A stretch of 64,000 bases of DNA, taken from positions 57,053 to 121,052 of the forward strand of contig NZ_QAOJ01000016.1 in the NCBI RefSeq assembly GCF_003050835.1, written 5' to 3'. Each line of letters starts with the position of its first letter. Position 1 is the stretch's first letter. The position numbers were made by a program, and so were the translations under genes. The stretch comes from Pseudomonas sp. GV071 (GTDB taxonomy: Bacteria > Pseudomonadota > Gammaproteobacteria > Pseudomonadales > Pseudomonadaceae). The notes under the pieces were generated by a model. The model had not been told where the DNA came from, did no database searches, and saw nothing but the letters and a program-made list of their open reading frames with translations. Positions 7,834 through 19,985 of this stretch are shown piece by piece.

Positions 7834-9258
7834 TTACGCTGCGGCGCCCGGCAGATAGGGCTGCCAACTCTCCGGCACATGCTCCAAACGCGGGTAGTTC
7901 AGCGCATTGAGCTGCAGGTGCGAGAGCACAAACGGTGTGTGGCGCATGTTGGCTGGCAAGGCGCGCAGCTCGCTCAACCACAGGCTGACGTAGGTCGCTT
8001 CGGGGTCAAAGCGGCGGGCTTGCAGCAGTGGGTTGAGGGTCTGGCTGCGCACTGGGTCGCAGGCGATGCCGGTGAGGTAGGCCCAGTTGCCCCAGTTGCT
8101 CGCCGCTTCGTAATCGAGCAAATGCTCTTCGAACCAGGCCGCGCCATGGCGCCAGTCCTGGCGCAATTCGTTGACCAGGTAACTGGCCACCACCTGTCGC
8201 CCGCGCTTGCTGACAAACCCGGTGGCCGCCAATTCGCGCATGCAGGCATCCACCAGCGGCATGCCGGTGCGGCCTTGGGTCCATTGCAGGAAACGTTCAT
8301 CCACCGCCGTCGGCGCCTGTTGCGTGGCTTTCAGGCCGCCGGCCTGGAACAGTGCTTCGCCGCGACGCACCAGGGTCCAGCGGAAGAACTCGCGCCACAG
8401 CACCGCGCGCCACAGTTCCTGGGTTGATTCGTTGCGCCCGTACTGCGCTTCATGGCGGCGCAGTTCGGCCACCACCCGGCGTACCGATAGGCACCCGTTG
8501 GCCAGCCAGGGCGAGAGCTTCGAAGAGAATTCGGTACCGATCAGGCTGTCGCGCGCCGTGGCGTATTGGCGTACGCCCTGGCTTTCCCACAGGTAGTCGC
8601 GCAGGCGCGCCTGGGCGGCGACTTCGCCGCCGGAAAACGGGAACGCGCTGTCGGCGATATGAATCGGTTCGCCCAGGCCAAGGTGCGACAGGGTCGGCGG
8701 CGGCATCAGCAGTTCCACCGCCGCTTCCGGAATGGCTGGCAGGCGCTCCGGCGCGCTCAGCGGCTGGAACACCACCAGGCGTTCTTCCATCACTGCGCAG
8801 AAGTCGCGGTACACCGCTGGCAGTTGTTCCACCGCGCAGGGCAGCTCGATGGCTTGCAGCAGGCCGTGGCCGGCGACTTCGCGCAGCGCCACGTCACCGA
8901 GCTTGGCGCGCAGGCGGGTGATTTCGCCCTGGGCCTGAGGCGCGATCTCCTCGTGGGTGACGACTTCGCTGATCTCAAGGCGCTCGGCCAGCAGTGGCAG
9001 GATATGTTCTGGCTGCCCCTGCACCACCAGCAGATGGGAGCCACGGGCCCGCAGCGCGCCGTCCAGGGCCAGCAGGCTTTCCAGCAGGAAGCGCGCGCGA
9101 TGCACGCCGAGCTGACGGGAACCAAGCGGGCCTTGCTGCAACAGTTTGGGGTCGAGGACATACACCGGCAGCATGCGATCGGCGCTGGCGGCAGCGTGCA
9201 AAGCGGGGTGGTCATCCAGACGCAAGTCGTGTTTGAACCACAATAGAGAGCGGCGCAT
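7834..9258 (-). CDS. DASH-type cryptochrome / deoxyribodipyrimidine photolyase family flavoprotein
   Basis: 474 residues from the ATG at 9258 (MRRSLLWFKHDLRLDD), with AAGGAAA about 9 bp upstream; the longer frame adds a non-conserved lead. The N-terminal antenna-binding alpha/beta domain spans about 1-135. The C-terminal FAD-binding helical domain contains TEFSSKLSPWLANG, the TGMPLVDACMRELAATGF stretch and ASNWGNWAYLTGIACDP. The last stretch resembles the DASH branch more than class I CPD photolyases. Family members repair pyrimidine dimers with blue light, often preferring single-stranded DNA, or act as light sensors. I cannot separate repair from signalling by sequence alone. Confidence 0.85.
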   Translation of the reverse strand: MRRSLLWFKHDLRLDDHPALHAAASADRMLPVYVLDPKLLQQGPLGSRQLGVHRARFLLESLLALDGALRARGSHLLVVQGQPEHILPLLAERLEISEVVTHEEIAPQAQGEITRLRAKLGDVALREVAGHGLLQAIELPCAVEQLPAVYRDFCAVMEERLVVFQPLSAPERLPAIPEAAVELLMPPPTLSHLGLGEPIHIADSAFPFSGGEVAAQARLRDYLWESQGVRQYATARDSLIGTEFSSKLSPWLANGCLSVRRVVAELRRHEAQYGRNESTQELWRAVLWREFFRWTLVRRGEALFQAGGLKATQQAPTAVDERFLQWTQGRTGMPLVDACMRELAATGFVSKRGRQVVASYLVNELRQDWRHGAAWFEEHLLDYEAASNWGNWAYLTGIACDPVRSQTLNPLLQARRFDPEATYVSLWLSELRALPANMRHTPFVLSHLQLNALNYPRLEHVPESWQPYLPGAAA

Positions 9259-9509
9259 GCATGATTTCCTTGTCAGTGCTTGGCGGCGTGGCAGAGCGCC
9301 CGAAGCGGGCATGCAGCTAAATATAGGCGGGCGTTTTTTTTCCATAACGCCGCTTGTCTGGCGCTTTTTTCGCCGGGAAACTGACACACGCCATATCGGC
9401 CCTGCAGTACCGGTCTTAAAGCACTAAACTACCGTCCGTTATACCTAGGGCGCCGCTGAAGTGGCAACTAGCCACCCCTGTTTTAACCCGAGCCCACTCG
9501 CGATTTCCG

Positions 9510-10295
9510 ATGAAGAACCTGCTTTTAGTTGTCCTCCTCACCACGCTCGTGGGCTGCACTGGCGGCCTGCGCATCGACACCAGCCATCCTTCGCAAAACC
9601 AGGATGAGCGGGTGCAGTACGTGATCCTGCATTACACCTCCACCAACCTTCAGCGCTCCCTGCAGTTGCTGACCCAGGGTGAGGTCAGCAGCCACTACCT
9701 GATCGACGCCGGTCCGGCCACCGTTTACCAGTTGGTGGACGAGCACAAACGCGCCTGGCATGCAGGCGAAAGCGAGTGGGAAGGGCGCACCTGGCTGAAC
9801 TCCAGCTCCATCGGCATCGAGCTGGTCAATGCCGGCTACGACGAAACGCCGCAAGGGCGGGTGTGGTACCCGTTCAGCGACGTGCAGATCGAGGCGTTGA
9901 TCTCGTTGCTCAAGGACATCACTGCGCGCAACCACATCGAACCGCGCCATGTGATCGGCCACAGCGATATCGCCCCGCTGCGCAAACTCGACCCCGGTCC
10001 GTTATTCCCCTGGGAGCGCCTTGCCAAGGCTGGTTTTGGCCTGTGGCCGGAAGCCAAAGCAGTGGCCGAGGCACAGACCGCGTTCGACCAAAGCCTGCCG
10101 CCGATCAGCTGGTACCAGCAGCAACTGGTCAGCCTGGGCTACGCCACGCCGCAGAACGGTGAGCTGGATGTTGCCACCCGCCATGTGCTGGCGGCGTTCC
10201 AGATGCACTACCGCCCGCACCGCTTCGACGGCACGCCGGATGCACAGACGGCAGCACTGTTGGTGGTGCTTAACCGGATGAACAAGCTGCGGTAG
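9510..10295 (+). CDS. amiD: N-acetylmuramoyl-L-alanine amidase lipoprotein, AmiD-like
   Basis: Cleaves the bond between MurNAc and the stem peptide of murein, probably from the inner face of the outer membrane. A type II signal peptide ends in the lipobox LVGC (Cys16), so the mature protein is lipidated. The Amidase_2 zinc site is visible: the first histidine in VILHYTST and the later histidine and aspartate in HVIGHSDIAP and KLDPGPLFPW. The C-terminal 60 residues (YQQQLVSLGYATPQNGEL and onward) form a peptidoglycan-binding type 1 domain. 261 residues fits AmiD. The 251-bp upstream region has no other gene. Confidence 0.93.
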   Translation: MKNLLLVVLLTTLVGCTGGLRIDTSHPSQNQDERVQYVILHYTSTNLQRSLQLLTQGEVSSHYLIDAGPATVYQLVDEHKRAWHAGESEWEGRTWLNSSSIGIELVNAGYDETPQGRVWYPFSDVQIEALISLLKDITARNHIEPRHVIGHSDIAPLRKLDPGPLFPWERLAKAGFGLWPEAKAVAEAQTAFDQSLPPISWYQQQLVSLGYATPQNGELDVATRHVLAAFQMHYRPHRFDGTPDAQTAALLVVLNRMNKLR

Positions 10296-10377
10296 GTGGG
10301 GTTGAGCGCAGCGAAGCCCAACAGGGAGCCCGAAGGGCTCCGCGTGGAAGGCCGAAAAGAGCCGCTTCGGACGACGC

Positions 10378-10761
10378 TCAAGCCAGCATATCGGCGACGG
10401 TCGTGCGCAGCAGGTCGAGGCTGAACGGCTTGGTGATGGTCGCGACTTTGGCGCTGCTGGCGCTGGTCTGGTAGTCCTGGGCGGCATAGCCGCTGGCGAA
10501 CAGCACGGGTAACTGCGGGCGCAGCTGGTGGGCGGCGGCCATCAATTGCGGGCCACTCATGCCGGGCAGGCCGATATCGCTCATCAGCAGATCCAGGTGC
10601 TGGTCGCTGGTGATGATGGCCAGCGCATCAATGCCGTTGTCGGCTTGCAACACCTGGTAGTCCAGCTCTTCCAACACCTCCACGGTGAGCATGCGCACCA
10701 CCTCGTCGTCCTCGACCAGGAGGATGGTTTTGTGGGCGTTCTGGCTTGGGCTGTCGGGCAT
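10378..10761 (-). CDS. Stand-alone response regulator receiver protein
   Basis: 127 residues consisting only of a CheY-like receiver. The acidic pocket is VEDDE at residues 16-20, the phospho-acceptor is Asp62 in MSDIGLPGMSG, and the late lysine is in ITKPF. I chose ATG 10761 (MPDSPSQN) because it starts just before the fold; the open frame runs 100 codons further but that part is not receiver-like. There is no output domain, so it works through a partner protein. It is divergent from the hybrid kinase at 11006 and is the obvious candidate partner of that operon. Confidence 0.88.
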   Translation of the reverse strand: MPDSPSQNAHKTILLVEDDEVVRMLTVEVLEELDYQVLQADNGIDALAIITSDQHLDLLMSDIGLPGMSGPQLMAAAHQLRPQLPVLFASGYAAQDYQTSASSAKVATITKPFSLDLLRTTVADMLA

Positions 10762-11005
10762 GAAACGGTCTCGGCTAAGGGGCAAAAAAAGCGCTGAAAA
10801 ATAAAACTGCAACTGCTTGGCAAAGTCGCTGACCAACTCTCTGGCCTGGCATTTGTTCACTGGCCTGCAGGCCCCAGGCAGAGTACCTGTGGCCATGCCA
10901 CACGGGCTATGACCGGCGGCTGAATCTTTTCCAGCTTGTAGGAATAAGCATGCACATTTCCAGGGCTTTACGGCAGAATCCAGACTTTTTACGCAGGGAC
11001 AGCAT

Positions 11006-14493
<3,488 letters not shown>

Positions 14494-14494
<1 letters not shown>

Positions 14495-15315
14495 TGTCGC
14501 CTGATCGCAATATCGAGATCGAGCTGCGCCTGCTGATCGAGGCCATCTACCTCAAGTACAACTACGACTTCCGTGACTACAGCGGCGCCTCGTTCAAGCG
14601 CCGCGTGCGCCACGCGTTGCAGCAGTTCAACTGCGCCACCATTACGGCCTTGCAGGAGCGCATCCTGCACGAGCCGAGTGCGTTCATGCAGCTGTTGCAG
14701 TACCTGACGATCCCGGTCAGCGAGATGTTCCGCGACCCCAGCTACTACCTGGCGCTGCGCCAGCAAGTGGTGCCGCTGCTGAAAACCTACCCGTCGGTGA
14801 AGGTTTGGGTGGCTGGCTGCAGCACCGGCGAAGAAGTGTATTCGCTGGCCATCCTGCTCAAGGAAGAAGGCCTGCTGGAGCGTTCGATCATCTACGCCAC
14901 GGACATCAACCCGCGCTCGCTGGAAAAGGCGGAACGCGGGATTTTTTCCCTGGAAAATATCCGCACCTACACCGAGAACTACCAGAAGGCCGGCGGCCAG
15001 CGCGCGTTTTCCGACTACTACACCGCCGCCTACGAAGGCGCGTTGTTCGACAAGTCGCTACGTGACAACGTGACCTTCGCCGACCACAGCCTGGCCACCG
15101 ACAGCGTGTTTTCCGAAACCCAACTGGTGTCGTGCCGCAACGTGCTTATCTACTTCAACAAGACCCTGCAGGACCGCGCGTTCGGCCTGTTCCACGAGTC
15201 GTTATGCCACCGTGGTTTTCTCGGCCTGGGCAGCAAGGAGAGCCTAGACTTCTCCAGCTATGCCAAGCGTTTCGAGCCTTTGGTCAAACACGAACGGATC
15301 TTTCGCAAAGCATGA
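14494..15315 (+). CDS. CheR-type protein-glutamate O-methyltransferase
   Basis: 273-residue S-adenosylmethionine-dependent methyltransferase. It has the small N-terminal CheR helical domain (RRVRHALQQF region), then the Rossmann domain with the SAM-binding VWVAGCSTGEEVYSLAI near residue 105, ATDINPRSLEKA, and the C-terminal SCRNVLIYFN signature. It overlaps the kinase by one base (TGATG) and the next gene by ATGA, so production is coupled. There is no chemoreceptor in the operon, so its target is not obvious; a kinase coiled coil is one possibility (inference). Confidence 0.93.
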
Positions 15316-15926
15316 ACACCAGCGCCCTCGACGACTTGTTGCTGACCCGCGCCTCGGCGCTGGAAGCCGTGGTGGTGGGCGCCTCGGCCGGCGGCGTGCA
15401 AGCCTTGCTGGCGATTTTCAATGGCTTGGGCGCCGACTACCGGCTGCCGATCATCAGCGTGCTGCATCTGCCCGATGACCGCCGCAGCCACTTGGCCGAA
15501 GTGTTCCAGCAGCGCCTGGGCATTCGGGTGAAAGAAGCGGACGACAAGGAGAGCCTGCAAGGCGGAACCCTGTACTTCGCCGGCGCTGGTTACCACCTGC
15601 TGATTGAGGACGACCGCAGCTTTTCCCTCAGCCGGGAAGAGCCGTTGCATTTTTCCAGGCCGTCGATCGACGTGCTGTTTGAATCCGCCGCCGATGTGTA
15701 CGGCGCAGGACTGATGGGCATCTTGCTCACGGGCGCCAATGAGGACGGCGCACAAGGATTGGCAACGATAAAACGCTGTGGTGGTTTGACCGTGGTTCAG
15801 GACCCGGCCGACGCCCAGGTTCCCACCATGCCCCAAGCCGCGCTGGCGTTGCACCCAGCCGATTTCGTGCTGCCGATACCTGGCATCCACGCGCTGCTCG
15901 CGGAGTTGAATAAAAGCCCATGTTAA
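15312..15926 (+). CDS. CheB-type methylesterase domain protein without receiver
   Basis: 204 residues that correspond to the CheB C-terminal catalytic domain only. The Ser-His-Asp triad is visible: Ser25 in VVVGASAGGVQAL, His52 in SVLHLPDD and Asp145 in LLTGANEDGAQGL. The ATG at 15312 overlaps the cheR-like stop; an upstream open extension is not conserved-looking. The absence of the N-terminal receiver means activity cannot be controlled by direct phosphorylation as in chemotaxis CheB. The final codons overlap the next gene by 7 bases. Confidence 0.92.
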   Translation: MNTSALDDLLLTRASALEAVVVGASAGGVQALLAIFNGLGADYRLPIISVLHLPDDRRSHLAEVFQQRLGIRVKEADDKESLQGGTLYFAGAGYHLLIEDDRSFSLSREEPLHFSRPSIDVLFESAADVYGAGLMGILLTGANEDGAQGLATIKRCGGLTVVQDPADAQVPTMPQAALALHPADFVLPIPGIHALLAELNKSPC

Positions 15927-17125
15927 GCACCATCGAAGCCAAACTGCTGATCGTCGATGACCTGCCGGAGAACCTGCTGGCCCTCGACGCTTTGATCCGT
16001 GGTGAGCGTCGCCAGGTATTCCAGGCCACCTCCGGGGAAGAAGCCCTGGGGCTGCTGTTGCAGCACGAATTTGCCCTGGCCATTCTCGACGTGCAGATGC
16101 CGGACATGAACGGCTTCGAGCTGGCCGAGCTGATGCGTGGTACCGAGAAGACCAAACACATCCCCATCGTCTTCGTCAGTGCCGCCGGGCGTGAGATGAA
16201 CTACGCCTTCACCGGCTACGAAAGCGGCGCCGTCGACTTCCTGCAAAAGCCCCTGGATATCCAGGCAGTGCAGAGCAAGGTGACGGTGTTCGTCGAGCTG
16301 TTCCGCCAGCGCCAGGCCATCAACGAGCAAGTGATTGCCCTGGAGAAAAGTCGCAAGGAGCAGGAAATTCTGCTCAGCGAACTACGCGCCGCGCAGAACG
16401 ATCTGCAACACGCGGTGCGCATGCGCGACGACTTCATGTCCATCGTTTCCCACGAGCTGCGCACGCCGCTCAATGGCTTGGTGCTGGAAACCCAGCTGCG
16501 CAAACTGCGCCTGAACAAGGGCGACACCAGCGCCTTCACCCCGGACAAGCTCAAGGCCATGACCGAGCGCGATGAGCGTCAGATCAACAGCCTGGTGCGG
16601 CTGATCGAAGACATGCTCGATGTGTCGCGCATTCGCACCGGCAAGCTGTCGATCCGTCCGACCCGCTTTGACCTGGCTGCCCTGGTGGGGCGAGTGCTGG
16701 AAAACTACAGCGCACAAATCGCCGCCGCCGGTTGCGAAGTGACCCTTAGCGCCGCCGAGCCGGTGACTGGCCTGTGGGACGAATTCCGCATCGAGCAAGT
16801 GGTGGTCAACCTGCTGACCAACGCGTTGCGCTACGGCGCGAAAAAACCGGTCGACCTGCGCGTGCGAGCCACCCCGGAAGGCGCCTGCATTGAAGTACAA
16901 GACCACGGCATCGGCATTTCCGTGCCGGACCTGGCGCGGATTTTTCAGCAGTTCGAGCGGGTGTCCTCCAATGAGGTCACCCAGGGCTTGGGCTTGGGCC
17001 TGTACATCACCGAACAGATTGTCGCCTCGCACCAGGGCACCATTGAGGTCGAGAGCCACCCGGGGCAGGGGTCGTTGTTCCGCGTTTATCTGCCGCTGGA
17101 GTCGCGCAGTGTCGATGCTGTTTGA
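15920..17125 (+). CDS. Response regulator-histidine kinase hybrid (REC-HisKA-HATPase)
   Basis: 401-residue cytoplasmic protein. It has an N-terminal receiver with acidic pocket IVDD and acceptor Asp57 (ILDVQMPDMNG), a short coiled coil at about 130-165, HisKA with His178 (IVSHELRTPL), and HATPase_c ending in GLGLGLYITEQIV. The usual reading is that phosphorylation of the receiver by an upstream kinase, here the 1162-residue protein, tunes kinase activity. It has no membrane segment. It is the last gene of the overlapping operon; non-coding DNA with sigma-54 signals follows. Confidence 0.92.
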   Translation: MLSTIEAKLLIVDDLPENLLALDALIRGERRQVFQATSGEEALGLLLQHEFALAILDVQMPDMNGFELAELMRGTEKTKHIPIVFVSAAGREMNYAFTGYESGAVDFLQKPLDIQAVQSKVTVFVELFRQRQAINEQVIALEKSRKEQEILLSELRAAQNDLQHAVRMRDDFMSIVSHELRTPLNGLVLETQLRKLRLNKGDTSAFTPDKLKAMTERDERQINSLVRLIEDMLDVSRIRTGKLSIRPTRFDLAALVGRVLENYSAQIAAAGCEVTLSAAEPVTGLWDEFRIEQVVVNLLTNALRYGAKKPVDLRVRATPEGACIEVQDHGIGISVPDLARIFQQFERVSSNEVTQGLGLGLYITEQIVASHQGTIEVESHPGQGSLFRVYLPLESRSVDAV

Positions 17126-17169
17126 GCGCCGGTGCGCTTAAGGCCCGCACTGTTGGCGATAAACGGTCG

Positions 17170-17212
17170 TGCAAATTGCAATCCTGCAAAATGCCCGGTC
17201 GTGCAATGTGCA
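17170..17212. promoter_or_regulatory. Three TGCAA-type palindromic sites (candidate UAS of a sigma-54 activator)
   Basis: TGCAAATTGCA at 17170-17180 (perfect palindrome), TGCAAAATGC at 17185-17194, and TGCAATGTGCA at 17202-17212. The outer two centres lie 103 and 71 bp before the -24 GG of the sigma-54 promoter. The same motif at matching distances precedes the promoter at 21495. The binding protein is inferred, with AlgB the nearest candidate. Confidence 0.65.
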
Positions 17213-17276
17213 ACCGGGTCGCTCGAATTTGTTTTGTAAGTTGTTGATTTATAAGGAATAAAAATCACATTTTAAT

Positions 17277-17292
17277 TGGCACGACGCCTGCA
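17277..17292 (+). promoter_or_regulatory. Sigma-54 (RpoN) promoter
   Basis: TGGCACGACGCCTGCA has the invariant GG (17278-17279) and GC (17290-17291) separated by exactly 10 bases, with TGGCAC matching the -24 consensus. Transcription would start near 17303, about 30 bp before the ATG of the small exported protein at 17334. Confidence 0.82.
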
Positions 17293-17333
17293 ATTTCAGA
17301 TACAAGAATCTGATCTGCGATGGAGTCGCCGCC

Positions 17334-17648
17334 ATGAACACCGTACTGAACCTGCTGAGTGCCGCTGCTGTGGTTGTCGCTGGTGCTTATGCTGCCGCTA
17401 CTACCCCTGCACCCGCTGCTGTTGCTGTTCAGTCTGTGACCAAGGCCAGCCATTCCGAGCTGCTGAACAAGCCGCTCACCGAGCCGCAGTGGGCGGAAAG
17501 CCCGTTTATGCAGCCTGAGCCGCAAATGGCCAGCAATCAGGCGGCACCTGCCGGTGATGTGTTGCGCGGGGCGCAGTGGCAGAACGTCAGTGACGACCTG
17601 GAAACGGCCCACGCGCCTAAGCCTGAAAATCAGCGCTGGACCTTCTGA
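17334..17648 (+). CDS. Small exported protein of unknown function
   Basis: 104 residues. The N-terminus (MNTVLNLLSAAAVVVAGAYA) is a signal peptide or a single membrane anchor. The rest is Ala/Pro/Gln-rich, low in order, and ends in NQRWTF. I do not recognise a domain. TGGAG lies about 10 bp before the ATG. A sigma-54 promoter with upstream sites lies just ahead, and the gene sits next to kinB-algB, so it is probably a target of a bacterial enhancer-binding protein. Function unknown. Confidence 0.75.
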   Translation: MNTVLNLLSAAAVVVAGAYAAATTPAPAAVAVQSVTKASHSELLNKPLTEPQWAESPFMQPEPQMASNQAAPAGDVLRGAQWQNVSDDLETAHAPKPENQRWTF

Positions 17649-17755
17649 TTTCCCTTTTTTGTGGATGCTGACCGACGAACGTCAGGGCGTGTGTGTGCCT
17701 GGCTGTCACATGGGTCGGGTTAGTTAGTGTGTGGTTGAGTGTGAGGATGGATGCC

Positions 17756-17941
17756 ATGTCTAAAGCCGCGATGGTCTTGCTGGTGTTGGCGTTTGTTTGT
17801 TGTGGGGTGGTGTTGTATGCGCCGCTGAGCAACATGGTGGTGATCGGGATGTTGAAGCTGGCGACAGGGTTGCTGGTGGGGATGTTTGTAGTGGCATTGG
17901 CGATGGGGCGGCGGATCAAGTTTGATCCGGTCCTGCGCTGA
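17756..17941 (+). CDS. Small two-helix membrane protein (PA3371-like)
   Basis: 61 residues starting MSKAAMVLLVLAF, with two hydrophobic stretches (about 5-25 and 30-50) and a short basic tail RRIKFDPVLR. GAGG lies upstream of the ATG at 17756. It looks like the small Pseudomonas proteins annotated as the PA3371 family, though I give that name from memory of the pattern. Codon use is richer in GTG/TTG than its neighbours. Function unknown. The 130 bp after its stop are non-coding and lead into a repeat pair. Confidence 0.6.
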   Translation: MSKAAMVLLVLAFVCCGVVLYAPLSNMVVIGMLKLATGLLVGMFVVALAMGRRIKFDPVLR

Positions 17942-18075
17942 TTAGGTTTTCACGGTTGTTCTGATTTACCGCGTGCGCTGGGCGTTTTGTTTCGCGCCTT
18001 TCACGGCGATTCTGCTCGGCGTTCGCCCACGGGGCGGGTAGAGCAACAGTCACATCAAGATCAAAAAATCAAAAG

Positions 18076-18184
18076 CCCCTCTCCCCAACCCTCTCCCGTA
18101 AACGGGAGAGGGGGTTGATCGAGTTGGATTGAGGCCTTTCGTCACCCCTCTCCCGCTTTCGGGAGAGGGGCTGGGGGAGAGGGT
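18076..18184. repeat. Inverted pair of CCCTCTCCCG...CGGGAGAGGG palindromes (REPIN-like)
   Basis: Two hairpins, CCCTCTCCCGTAAACGGGAG (18090-18109 region) and CCCCTCTCCCGCTTTCGGGA (18146-18165 region), in opposite orientation about 50 bp apart, each with an extension of the CTCCCCAACC/GGCTGGGGGAG type. A second copy of the whole arrangement lies at 59151-59270. It sits downstream of kinB. Confidence 0.8.
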
Positions 18185-18200
18185 AAAGGTGTTGCAGGGG

Positions 18201-19985
18201 CTAAATCGGCAACGCCATGTAGAACTGTGAGCCTTTGCCTGGGCGCGAATACACGCTGATCCGCCCGCCGTGCAGTTGCACGATCTCTTTGCACAGGGCC
18301 AGGCCCAGGCCGGCGCCGCCTTTGCGTTTGCCGATCTGTACGAAGGGTTCGAAAATCCGTGCCTGTTGGCTGAAGTCGATGCCCTCGCCGTAGTCCTGCA
18401 CGCTGATGATCAGACGCTCGCCGTGACGGCGGGCTTGCACCTGGATTTCACTGCCGCTGATGCTGTGGCGCAGAGCGTTGCCGAGCAGGTTGTCGAGCAC
18501 CCGTTCGATCTGCTGACGGTCGATGTTCACTTGGGTCAGCGGTTCCAGCACTTCGACCACGATGTTGATTTCACGCTCGCTGGCTTTGGCGGCAAAACGC
18601 TGCTGGGTTTTTTCGATCAGCTCGTGCAGGTCGCACGGGGCACGTTCGAGTTTCTGCAGGCCGTTCTGGTAGCGGGAGAAGTTCAGCAGGTCGGTGATCA
18701 GCTGCACCAGGCGCGCCATCTCTTCGTCAACGGTGCGAATCAGGTCGGCCTCGCGTGATTCCGCGCCGAATTTCAACCGCTCCTGGAGCAGGCTGAAGGC
18801 CATGTGCATGCCGGTGACCGGGGTGCGCAGTTCGTGGGAGGCGCGCAGGACGAATTCCATGCGGATACGTTCGAACGCGCGTTGCTCGGTGACATCGCGC
18901 AGCACCATCACCGCGCCCACGGGGCGGCCGTCGGTGTGGTGCACCGGAGTCAGGGCCCAGGCCAGCAGGCGCCTCTCGCCGGCGGTTTCGATCAGTAGGT
19001 CTTCGGGAATCTGCTCCAGCTGTTTGCCGCTGAGCACCAGGCGCACCGCATCGTCCAGCTCCGGGCGATTGATCACCGCGCCGAAACTTTTGCCCAGCAG
19101 GTCGTGTTCCCAGAACAGTTGGCGGATGGCCACCGGGTTGGCATGTTCGATATGGCCGTGGGTGTCGATGATCACCAGGCCATCGTCGATGCTGTCGAGC
19201 ACTGCCTGCAGGCGCTTCTGGCTGGCCATCAAGGCTTCGACGTCGGTTTCCTTGAGCTGGCGCAGGGCTTCGGCCATCAACCCGAAGCGACGGCTGAGGG
19301 AGGCCATTTCGCTGACAGAGGACACCGGTAAGGTCACCTCGAAATCGCCTTGACCAATCTTGTCGGCGGCAGCTGCCAGCGCCTCGATCGGGGTACCGAA
19401 GCGGCGCGCGATGCTTTGTGCGGTGAGCACGCCGATCAGCAGCACGGCAGCGCCGAGCAGGCTCAGCAACAGGGCAATCAGCTTGGCCCGATCACGCGCC
19501 TGGGCTTCGGCCATGCTGACGTTGTTGATCGCCACCTGTTGCACTTCCAGCATCTGTTTACGCACCAGGTTGAAGGCCTGGCTGACGGTATTGTCGTTGT
19601 TGATGTCGCCGCTGGCCGGGTCGGCCTTGTCGAGGATGGTGAGGAACTCGCCGTAGACCTTTTCGATGCGTTCGAAGCCTTCACGGTCGCGGCGGTTTTC
19701 CAGGTCCAGGCTTTCTTCCAGAAGGGCACGGAACTGCGCTTGCGAGGCGCGCAGCGCGGTCATGTCCGGCTTCTCGCGCAGCATGATGGTCAACTGGTCG
19801 CCAAAGCTGGTGCGCAGGCGCTGGCTGAGGTCGATGGTGGCGAAGCTGTTCTGGATCAGGCCTTCCTGGGTCTGGGCCATGTGTAACACGCTGACCACCC
19901 CCAGCAGCAGGCCCAGCAACGCCACGGTGATCAGTGCCGAAAAGCTCAGGAAGAACCGCGTTCGCAGGGTCATGGCTGGCTTCAT
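18201..19985 (-). CDS. kinB: Sensor histidine kinase KinB
   Basis: 594-residue inner-membrane sensor that pairs with AlgB and controls alginate and virulence in P. aeruginosa, where KinB acts as a phosphatase of AlgB. Order: membrane segment about 11-35, periplasmic helical sensor, second membrane segment about 165-190, HAMP about 190-245, PAS about 260-365 (VLDSIDDGLVIIDTHGHIEH), HisKA with His384 (RASHELRTPVTG), HATPase_c (GGAGLGLALCKEIVQLHGG). The kinase core is close to P. aeruginosa KinB, while the periplasmic part is more divergent. Its start overlaps the algB stop (ATGA), so the two are coupled with algB first. Confidence 0.95.
   Translation of the reverse strand: MKPAMTLRTRFFLSFSALITVALLGLLLGVVSVLHMAQTQEGLIQNSFATIDLSQRLRTSFGDQLTIMLREKPDMTALRASQAQFRALLEESLDLENRRDREGFERIEKVYGEFLTILDKADPASGDINNDNTVSQAFNLVRKQMLEVQQVAINNVSMAEAQARDRAKLIALLLSLLGAAVLLIGVLTAQSIARRFGTPIEALAAAADKIGQGDFEVTLPVSSVSEMASLSRRFGLMAEALRQLKETDVEALMASQKRLQAVLDSIDDGLVIIDTHGHIEHANPVAIRQLFWEHDLLGKSFGAVINRPELDDAVRLVLSGKQLEQIPEDLLIETAGERRLLAWALTPVHHTDGRPVGAVMVLRDVTEQRAFERIRMEFVLRASHELRTPVTGMHMAFSLLQERLKFGAESREADLIRTVDEEMARLVQLITDLLNFSRYQNGLQKLERAPCDLHELIEKTQQRFAAKASEREINIVVEVLEPLTQVNIDRQQIERVLDNLLGNALRHSISGSEIQVQARRHGERLIISVQDYGEGIDFSQQARIFEPFVQIGKRKGGAGLGLALCKEIVQLHGGRISVYSRPGKGSQFYMALPI

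Noticed and set aside
18076..18184. Possible CRISPR array from repeated palindromes
   Set aside because: Only two hairpins in inverted orientation, with no regular direct repeats or spacers and no cas genes in the window.
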